Below are positions 58,001-64,000 of a DNA stretch of 64,000 bases, piece after piece. Made by a program: the position numbers and the translations under genes. Origin of the DNA: Micrasema longulum (taxonomy: Eukaryota > Arthropoda > Insecta > Trichoptera > Brachycentridae); contig JAGVSM010001666.1 in assembly GCA_022494885.1 (NCBI GenBank), positions 310,001 to 374,000 on the forward strand, written 5' to 3'. The stretch's first letter is position 1; every line of letters begins with the position of its first letter. The notes beneath the pieces were generated by a model. It was not told where the DNA came from and ran no database searches. It saw only the letters and a list, made by a program, of their open reading frames with translations.

Positions 58001-61000
58001 AATAAATTGAGAACCACTGCAATGTATACTGTATATATACTATGGTTATACAAATATGGGAGCTGATAGTACGATAGTAGGGATGAGCTTACGTTGGCCA
58101 TTATTAATGGGTAGCCTTTGAGTATCTATCACTAAGCCCCTTCAAATTGAAAAACCCACTGCAATAACAGCTCAAGTCCACCAAAAATAAATAAATTTAA
58201 TCATTTTGAGTTTGTCCAAATATTAAAGAATATCACAAACATCATATCCTTATCCACAATCAATCATTTGTGACATAAACGCTTCAGTTATCCGTTCACG
58301 GACAATGAAATATAAATATATATCATGTTATGTTTAAATTTGACCCGGAATGTATCATTGAAAAGAAACACGCTGTCTATCATACGTGTTTATTTTCACC
58401 ACGATTTCTAATGTATGTGTTTAAAGCAGCAGGGTAAACGAGTCAATCTTTAGTGTGTTCTGTGAATTTTCCTTCTGTCTGCCGCTATCTATCTGTCGCT
58501 AAAGGATTCTTTCTATAGACGATAACACCGTTCAGCGTATTGTTACGGGTGATGAAACTGAGTGTATTAATATAAAGTAGAAATACGCCGATATCTTTGG
58601 AATGGCGCTTGCCAACTGAGCCAAAACTCAAAATACCACGCCAAGGCGCTCAAAAATCAAGGATGTTGACTGTTTTCTTAAATTATCATGCTGATTTGCA
58701 CTCAGAGTTTTTTCCAACCAGTCATACGGTCAATAAAAAATACTATTAAGGCGTATTGAAGCATTAGAAGCGTATAGAAGCAAAGAGGGGCAGATGTATG
58801 GAAATATAGTTGTTGCATCATAATAAGGCGCCGTTTCACACATCTCTCCATGCGCGTGATTATTTGGCCAAAAACAATGAATAAGTGAAAAGTTCCCCAT
58901 GTACTGTGTTTACTTGATTTGGTCCAGTGTGACTTTTCCTGTTCTCTCAACTCAAATTACGACTTTGCGGAAAGCATTTTGACACAATCGAGGTGAAAAT
59001 TTGCAAGGAGAGCAGAAAGCCATTCCGAAATCAGCCTGCGAGAAGTGCTTCGAAGATTGGAAAAAAACGTTGGCTTATATATATTGTCTCTAATAGAGAT
59101 TACTTTAAAGGTAATAAAATAAATATTAATTAACAATATTGAGCAAAAGTTGATGGGTTGTAGTTTAGTGGCTAGTGTCACCAACTCACGGATTAGAATT
59201 CCGAGGTTCGAATCCTACTCTAACACAACTGAGTGTCCATTTGATATATTCAAATGTACAAGATTTGTGACGCGTAATGTCTAACTGACCATGTTCAAAT
59301 TAAAATTTAGGGATCTTGCTGATACTGCTGTATTCTTGGACATAACAGTAGATTTTAAGCTGCAATGAGGTCTACATATAGCTCATTTATCGAGCCGACT
59401 TCGTTTTGCAGCCAACGCTGTTAACAATATTACTAATATAGAAACATCTAGGTGGATCTATTTTAGTTGTTTTCACGTTATTTATACTGCTGTAGAGAAA
59501 TGTTGCTGATATTTATTCTGTTTTTGTGCTGCTGATGAGAGCTGTTCTAGCAAAATACAAAATAAACCCGGGAGACTCACAAATAATAATATTAAAAATA
59601 TAAGCATATTGGCGATCACACGAATATATATTTATAGAAATCAAATGTACGTAGACAAAAATGTTAATGATTAAAAAGAGAATAGAGCTTTCTATGAGTT
59701 CAACACAGGAAATAAAGATAAGTTTGCTGTTTTTACTACTAGAATGTTAAAAATTAAAATTCTTTTCCCTTAAATTGCATTTGCTTCTATAATTAAGTAC
59801 CTCTTGATATTCGGGCATTGTCAACCATGAAATTTAATGATGTTGTCAATTACAGGCTGTTTAAAACGAGCTACTATAGAATCGTTGAATATTTGCAGGA
59901 CAATACAGCTTATAGGGTTGTGTTTAATTAAATGATTAAAATTTTATTAACGATTTTTCTTTATTAGTTGTTAATTGACTATACTATTTATTGAATTGCA
60001 TTACATAATTTTGATTTATTTGCGTTTACAAGAGATTAAATTAATTCCATTAAAAAAATAAAGAAATAACTGATTTTTAATTTAAACTAACGATGTAAGA
60101 AGCATGAAGTTTAAACTTAAAAATTACTTCTTTAACTTCTAAAATATAAACGATTTTGCGGTCTTGGATGCTGACTTAGACAAAATCGTTTGGTGATCAA
60201 ATATTAAATCCAAATAAAAAAAAAACTATCTATATTTTATCAAAATTATTAACTATAGCGGAAATACAAATCACCTTACCTAATTCATGATTAATAACAA
60301 AATAAGTGTGTCTTTTAAAAAAAAGTATAAATACCTTATTCATATATTGTAATGTAATGTAGTTATTTAGATAGTTTAACAAATTATAACAGGGATGGAG
60401 AACACCTTAAGGGAAAATGGAAGTCTAGGCTTTACAGGGCTTATGACCTGTCATTGGCTGGTTTAAGTGGTGTAAAAAAAATCAATTTAATCAATCTCTA
60501 CTAATAAACAATGCATACGAAAATAATTTCAAAACTAAAATATGTTATTAAATCCAGACGCTTTCTGATGACACTCTACTTATGTGGATATTTGTTTTTT
60601 TACAAAAACCATCGCCATCCCACAAAACGAAGCAATAAACCCAGCGCCCCTAATCTCGTTTGGCAACTCATTAAACATCTTGAATCCTTTATGGTATGGA
60701 TTGTTTTGAGTTGCCTGGATTCTTGTTATTGGGAGTCTGAAACTTTCACTTCTCTAAGGAGAGGCAAGACACAATTAGGGTAGCGATGGATTTCGTTATT
60801 CCGTTGAACATTACTTGAACATGTTTTCGGGCAACAATTTATTTTTTGATAAATTGGTCACCCCAACGCTCTTTCTAAAATATTAATAGAGTACCTCTAA
60901 ATATCTCTAAAATATTCTCAAATTTGTACAGCAGCGGCTAAACGTAGTTAGCGAAATTGTAAAATGTCAGGTGTTGACAATATGACTAATCGTCGATTAG

Positions 61001-62793
61001 CCCTTTTACAGTTTGGCACTGATTTGTAATTTCTCTAGGCAATATGTGTTCCGGCTAAAATGACAATCCGGTTGCGATAGATAGATTCATAATTTGTTAC
61101 ACTAATTTGCTCCCTTATAAAGGTACAGAGCGGAGCGGGGCGCGTCGGAAACACCCTAAAACATTAATAATGTCGGAGGTAGGTAGTCTGTCAGACCAAT
61201 GTTTAGTGATTAATATTTAACCTTCGCGGGCCACGATTGCAATAGAAAGTTAAGGACGTTATACCTTCACGAAAATAAATGTAATTTAAAATTCATGTTT
61301 AAGCGAGGACTTTTTTTTTATGTCTTCAAAATAAATTTTAAAGTGGCGGCTTTTATCACAGAAGCCTATCTAAAATGTAAAAGAGAAATGTTTTGATTTC
61401 AATTAAGCATTAAACGCGGAGTAAAGTTTCCGCGCTTTAGAAATTGTTGAATTCGATCATATGACATATTTGTATGAGATGACATTATGAAAACTCGTAA
61501 ATACAGATCGGTAGAACATACCACGCTAGATAGTAAGAAAGCTAAGTTTACTATCTCACAGGGGCGTGCGGTGAGGTTTTCGATAAGAGAAGCAATAATT
61601 TAGTACTAGGTACATAGGTAAAATGTGTGCCTAGTACATCACAGTAAATCAAATTAAGTGCTTTGAAATAAACTAAAAAGCATTTTTTTGCCATAACTTC
61701 AGAATAAAAGATATATATTTTAATTTTACAACACCATCGTGTGAACCGATTGAAGTGCTAAATTTGTTATTAAACAGTCATAATATATGAAAAACGTTAA
61801 ATGGATTGGTTTGCTGGAATTGTTTCCATGGAGCTACTAAAGATTTCGATTTGCGCTAATGCGGACTTGTGAATTCAGTGCTGGGCGACTGCCTTTTAGG
61901 AACCAACAGACTTACGCAGTTTATTATTTCAGAATTAGATGGAGCGCAGTGAATTTTACTTCAGTTATCAATCTAATAAAAAAAAATAGAAGTAGCTGAT
62001 AAGATTATTTAACTAATAGCTGAATTTATTATACTAAGTTAGATTATTTTATAAAAAAAAAAATACTGATTGTTTAAAAGTTAATTTTTTGGGAAAGCAT
62101 TGGTTAAAAGCGTGTTAAAAATCTCAAGTCTACAAAAACGTAGAAATAAAATTGAATCCATATATATGTTTAATTTGATGAATGGCTTGATTGATGTACC
62201 ATCGTTACTGGAACAGGTGACATTCAATGTTCCGATCCGCCGGTTGCGCAATAATAATGTGCTGTTCCTCGATCAACACAGCACAAACTATGGCTTGCAT
62301 GCACCAATGTCCCGATTGTGTCGTATTGTAAACTCGAGACAAGATCTGGACTTTTTAGTGTAAGTCTTTGTAGTTTTAAAAATTCACTTAGATAGACCGG
62401 ATCTTGTCTTGAGGTAGTTATTTTATTTTTTTGTCCTAGCTTCAATTTTATTTAGTTGTATTTTATTTTATGGGTGCCTGTATTTATTATAAGAAATTGT
62501 ATTTACCATCGTTGCGGTGATTTTCACAATAATGGCGCTGTATAAATTATCCGAACATTGTTAGAATGAACTGCATAAGTGCGTCAAACAAATAAATAAA
62601 TAAATAAATTGGTTCCATCTAATTTATGGATGGACCGCGCATGCTGCCTCGATATTTGCAATGGCGGCCTGGGTAGCGTCACATTTTGTCTGTGTTATAT
62701 TTTGTGTGATTTAAAATTGAATTCAATGAATTGTGTCATTTATTCCATTTAAATTTTATTTCAGAATTTATGGAGATGATGACTGGGGATTAA
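49062..62793 (+). CDS. TpnC: Troponin C gene, TpnC25D-like (five coding exons; start exon not found)
   Basis: Calcium-binding subunit of the muscle troponin complex on the thin filament. Exons 49062-49089, 50529-50672, 51422-51538, 55327-55458 and 62765-62793 have AG/GT borders and join without a stop into 149 codons plus TAA. With an initiator Met on a separate 5' exon the protein would be 150 residues, normal for insect TnC. The four internal junctions are all phase 1. Four EF-hands can be read: loop I (D20-K31), loop II (D56-S67) and loop III (D95-S106) lack the Glu at loop position 12, while loop IV (D131-E142) has D, D, S, T, D and E at positions 1, 3, 5, 7, 9 and 12. The C-terminus [10 protein letters not shown] is the insect troponin C ending. 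The N-lobe ([21 protein letters not shown]) resembles Drosophila TpnC25D more than 41C/47D/73F. Insect TnC genes commonly split just after ATG, which would explain the missing start. Family is near certain; subtype is an inference from remembered sequences. Confidence 0.95.
49428..49805. repeat. Repeat X with inverted terminal copy, in a troponin C intron
   Basis: X runs + from ttaacaaattacaacaggga to about 49695, then the left-terminal part appears inverted (attctccatccctgttgtaa ... gacaaactcaaatatt). The element therefore has long inverted ends in this copy. Confidence 0.78.
49975..50095 (-). repeat. SINE3 relic in a troponin C intron
   Basis: The reverse strand keeps gtggtcccgtggtagaattg and a mutated B box, then caactcgattcccaattttc. 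Confidence 0.6.
50529..50672 (+). CDS. TpnC: Troponin C coding exon B (EF-hand I and start of loop II)
   Basis: 144 bases, acceptor tatttcag and donor gtacaa. It encodes the first EF-hand (loop [12 protein letters not shown], with Lys at position 12 so probably unable to bind calcium), the linker helix, and the first part of loop II, ending inside a Gly codon (G|GA). Confidence 0.93.
50712..50775 (+). mobile_element. RTE-like family B stub in a troponin C intron
   Basis: About 60 bases encode [17 protein letters not shown], matching the start of the 13010 copy (RYLGSIITE). Nothing else of the element remains nearby. Confidence 0.55.
50780..51410. other. Intron sequence without recognised features
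   Basis: AT-rich; a LINE-type tail (taaataaataaataaaataa) at about 51011-51040 is the only mark. Confidence 0.4.
51422..51538 (+). CDS. TpnC: Troponin C coding exon C (rest of EF-hand II, central helix, start of loop III)
   Basis: 117 bases, acceptor gttaacag and donor gtgtga. It encodes [10 protein letters not shown], the acidic linker [17 protein letters not shown] and RLYDKE. Loop II ends in Ser rather than Glu at position 12. The exon ends in phase 1 inside a Gly codon. Confidence 0.94.
51545..52425. other. Troponin C intron sequence
   Basis: AT-rich. The end (ctgtatgttttctgaataaa at about 52228) is a LINE-like tail related to 4150-4190. A hairpin-prone pair (ccccaaattacaagttgc / tttgtaatttggggag) lies at 51667-51702. 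Confidence 0.4.
52430..52765. repeat. Two SINE2 copies, tail to tail
   Basis: A + copy begins at 52432 (gcctcgtggtgtaatggtca, gcgcgtttgcctaccatgcc, perfect B box ggttcgatttcc) and runs to about 52668; a second tRNA-like head on the - strand occupies 52690-52765 (reverse: gtggtgaaatggtcagcgag, gggttcgattcgcga). Confidence 0.8.
53025..53400 (-). mobile_element. L2/CR1-like LINE 3' end in a troponin C intron
   Basis: The reverse strand reads [40 protein letters not shown], then [15 protein letters not shown] and a stop near 53145: the classic C-terminus of this LINE group without interruption over 60 codons. The 3' region carries the gcgccc/ggcgcc hairpin and an (AAAT)n tail. Confidence 0.85.
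53760..54550 (+). mobile_element. CR1/Jockey-like LINE relic in a troponin C intron
   Basis: Broken frame: [20 protein letters not shown] near 53815, [20 protein letters not shown], then [20 protein letters not shown] and [15 protein letters not shown]. The 3' end contains an actctccaa...ttggagagt hairpin (54473-54512). The - strand relic at 30890-31395 is the same family. Confidence 0.8.
54560..55325. other. Troponin C intron sequence
   Basis: Contains a (TAAG)n end at about 54715-54728 (compare 24903) followed by (GAA)n. Otherwise nothing recognised up to exon D. Confidence 0.45.
55327..55458 (+). CDS. TpnC: Troponin C coding exon D (EF-hand III and most of EF-hand IV)
   Basis: 132 bases, acceptor tttttgcag and donor gtgagaa. 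It encodes [29 protein letters not shown] and [14 protein letters not shown]. Loop III has Ser at position 12; loop IV is canonical up to position 11. The donor splits the Glu codon that supplies the position-12 calcium ligand of site IV. Confidence 0.95.
55483..55820 (+). repeat. Dispersed repeat X, most complete copy
   Basis: Begins attttgagtttgtccaaatg only about 25 bases after the exon D donor and runs 335 bases: left terminus, aacaaatcacaacagagata, gtctaggcatttacagggct, ttacacactgtgtaacattc, then cactgtgtaa..ttcaccattttgcc and gaatcctttattgttgtgaa. Used as the + reference for the family. Confidence 0.85.
55893..56180 (+). repeat. Dispersed repeat X, second copy in tandem
   Basis: Same order of blocks as 55540-55810 without the left terminus. 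Confidence 0.82.
56205..56372 (+). repeat. Dispersed repeat X, third copy, truncated
   Basis: Left terminus (attttgagtttgtccaaatt) to acctgtca. Three direct X copies thus fill 55483-56372. Confidence 0.8.
56380..57345. other. Troponin C intron sequence
   Basis: No supported feature. Confidence 0.4.
57350..57480 (-). repeat. SINE2-like fragment
   Basis: Retains ttatgcttcaagtgccggtc and taaggacgactaaatattg, the body of SINE2 in reverse orientation; head lost. Confidence 0.45.
57500..58010 (-). mobile_element. RTE-like LINE 3' relic, family C
   Basis: The reverse strand reads [10 protein letters not shown] near 57840, [17 protein letters not shown], and [10 protein letters not shown], matching R.R.FGH..R......GR.R..W.......D...V. 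The frame is broken in many places. Confidence 0.65.
58200..58228 (+). repeat. Repeat X terminal stub
   Basis: Only attttgagtttgtccaaat remains. Confidence 0.5.
58230..59145. other. Troponin C intron sequence
   Basis: No supported feature; the 75-82 codon - strand frames show no motif. Confidence 0.4.
59150..59240 (+). repeat. SINE3 relic
   Basis: gggttgtagtttagtggcta, a good B box ggttcgaatcctac and tctaacacaactgagtgtcc. Confidence 0.7.
59245..60370. other. Troponin C intron sequence
   Basis: No supported feature. Confidence 0.4.
60375..60472 (+). repeat. Repeat X fragment
   Basis: aacaaattataacagggatg to gacctgtcattggctggttt, then cut. Confidence 0.75.
60475..62040. other. Troponin C intron sequence
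   Basis: A TATA-like ttataaag with a GC-rich patch (gagcggagcggggcgcgtcg) lies at 61115-61150; no transcript evidence. The rest is featureless. Confidence 0.4.
62045..62612 (+). mobile_element. LINE 3' end (R1/CR1-like) next to troponin C exon E
   Basis: An 87-codon open frame (62100-62363) reads [40 protein letters not shown] and [20 protein letters not shown]. The 3' region has aatggcgctgtataaattatcc and ends (AAAT)n at 62588-62610. It stops 155 bases before the terminal troponin C exon. Confidence 0.8.
62765..62793 (+). CDS. TpnC: Troponin C terminal coding exon E
   Basis: Acceptor tttatttcag is followed by 29 bases that complete the site IV Glu and encode FMEMMTGD followed by TAA. It lies about 7.3 kb beyond exon D, the gap being filled with repeats. 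The exact fit of phase and the conserved ending make the join secure although the exon is tiny. Confidence 0.93.
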
Positions 62794-63010
62794 ACATATT
62801 TCATAAAGATTATTCATGAAAACTTTTAAGATAAAATAATTTGCCTTATTTATATTCAAGGAAAACTTGGCGTTTGGGAAAATATCTAATTCACAATTTT
62901 TTTATAGAAACCTTTTCATTTATATCAGAATTTGAAGGAATTTTATCAATAATTTATTTTGATTGTAATATTCTTCTCGTGATAATAAATCATTTCAAAC
63001 CATTTCAATA
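62794..63010 (+). promoter_or_regulatory. TpnC: Troponin C 3' untranslated region with poly(A) signal
   Basis: AT-rich sequence after the stop codon with a canonical AATAAA at 62984-62989, about 190 bases downstream. The cleavage position is inferred, not seen. An earlier weaker candidate is the TATAAAG-like run near 62800. Confidence 0.5.
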
Positions 63011-63019
63011 TTTTTAATC

Positions 63020-63495
63020 TGAAATACCCAATGTAAAAAATGCCCGGTAAAAAAATAAAAGAGTTTTTAAATTATATTTGTGTGGGCTTTATTTTTCTCT
63101 TTTCAAAAATTACCTATGAAACGACAAACTTTTTTTTAAAAATATTATTTTTGCAACAAATAAAAAAAATAAAAAATAATTTAATAGCTAAAAAATTAAT
63201 TGGGTAAATCTTTAAAAACATTAAGGCAAAGAACCCGAAGGTAAAGTTTAAAAGACTTCACTTAAGATTAAGTACTCTTCGATTTTAGTGAATAAAGAAA
63301 AAAATGGTGGATAATGGAGTGGAATAAAAGAATTTATATTCTTGAGAGAAAAAATAATCATTTGAGAAAAGCGGTTCAGAAAAATAAAAAATCTACTGAT
63401 TTAATTCAAATGAAAACGAAATAAAATGTTTTTTGTAATTCCAAAATTTTAGGATTTTTTTTTAAAATTGGATAAATACTCAATTATATTGGTGC
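63020..63495. other. Non-genic AT-rich stretch
   Basis: Nothing recognised downstream of the troponin C poly(A) signal. Confidence 0.45.
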
Positions 63496-63504
63496 ATTTT
63501 TTGT

Positions 63505-63765
63505 TCAAAATAATTTAAAGGTAATAATAAGGCAACGGGAAACCATTTCGGTCAATAATTTCCAGGATATCACTATGAAGAGAAACCAAACAATGGCCCC
63601 GAGTCCTAGGCGGTCCTTAAATGGACCAGGGGTGCGAAGAATCTCCCGGCTCGACATATAACTGTGGAGGAGCTGTTTCGCACTGCTCAGGATAGGGAAG
63701 CTTTCTCCCGAGTGGTCGTCAACGTCGAGGGGACCCGACATGACACATGAAGAAGAAGAATAATA
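63505..63765 (+). mobile_element. RTE-like family B 3' end
   Basis: aactgtggaggagctgtttc and gcactgctcaggatagggaa match 13512-13552, followed by the terminus ggggacccgacatgacac and (GAA)n at about 63750-63760. Preceded by aaccaaacaatggccccgag-type 3' sequence of the same superfamily. Confidence 0.8.
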
Positions 63766-63769
63766 AAAT

Positions 63770-64000
63770 CATTTTAAAAATACCAACAATCATATGCATA
63801 TGAAATTGATAAAAAAAAAAAATGTTTCCGTTATCATTCATCAAGTTAAAGGTTAAAAAAAGAAAGATATACTAAAAATTAACCAGCAATAAATACCATA
63901 CATACAAAATTAGAAAATAAATTGTAAATCAAAGGGTGATAAAAATTTGATGTAAATGATTATAAACTAAAGCATGCATTAAAATTTACAGCATTTTTAA
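63770..64000. other. Non-genic AT-rich end of window
   Basis: No feature recognised. Confidence 0.4.

Noticed and set aside
61560..61580. A hAT-like terminus (caggggcgtgcggtgagg)
   Set aside because: No matching inverted end or 8-bp duplication was found nearby.
1..64000. CRISPR arrays, operons, bacterial ribosome-binding sites, rRNA genes
   Set aside because: None seen; the window is eukaryotic nuclear DNA.

Overview
The window is AT-rich animal DNA, most probably from an insect. The evidence is a spliced troponin C gene of the insect TpnC25D-like kind, small exons with GT-AG introns, and a very dense load of arthropod-type retroelements. There is no bacterial gene organisation: almost every open reading frame over 60 codons is a fragment of a transposable element or a chance frame.

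Host genes. (1) A troponin C gene on the + strand occupies 49062-62793. Five coding exons join into 149 codons plus a stop; the start codon must lie on an upstream exon that I could not place. Its introns are full of repeats. (2) A GC-rich exon on the - strand (23130-23390, 87 codons, phase 0 at both ends) encodes a Lys/Ala/Pro/Gly-rich stretch; the gene is not recognised. (3) A possible THAP-like first exon lies at 32450-32545 (+), weakly supported.

Mobile DNA, left to right. 0.3-16 kb: RTE-like LINE relics (families A, B and C by my grouping), Jockey/CR1/R1-like LINE 3' ends, tRNA-derived SINEs, a 1.0 kb PIF/Harbinger-type element with TTA duplications (6658-7660), and a long inverted repeat built from two hammerhead-like motifs (1871-2046). 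16-32 kb: a Jockey-like reverse transcriptase relic (- strand), a complete solo LTR with a 5-bp target duplication (21927-22682), two Penelope-like (PLE) GIY-YIG relics, and LINE relics on both strands. 32-49 kb: RTE-like relics, two PLE 3' ends with hammerhead-like motifs, a nearly intact 3' PLE insertion with 70-bp inverted arms and a 16-bp target duplication (45888-46936), and a further hammerhead-like motif with intact core (48494-48538). 49-64 kb: the troponin C introns with more LINE, SINE and repeat-X copies.

The most interesting non-coding signal is the set of hammerhead-ribozyme-like motifs attached to PLE ends: one with all core bases, one with a single core change, and several degraded relatives. 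A second signal is an abundant dispersed repeat (called X here), whose reverse strand reads, with small frameshifts, like an eroded C2H2 zinc-finger segment. Family names given to relics come from reading motifs by eye; no database search was made.
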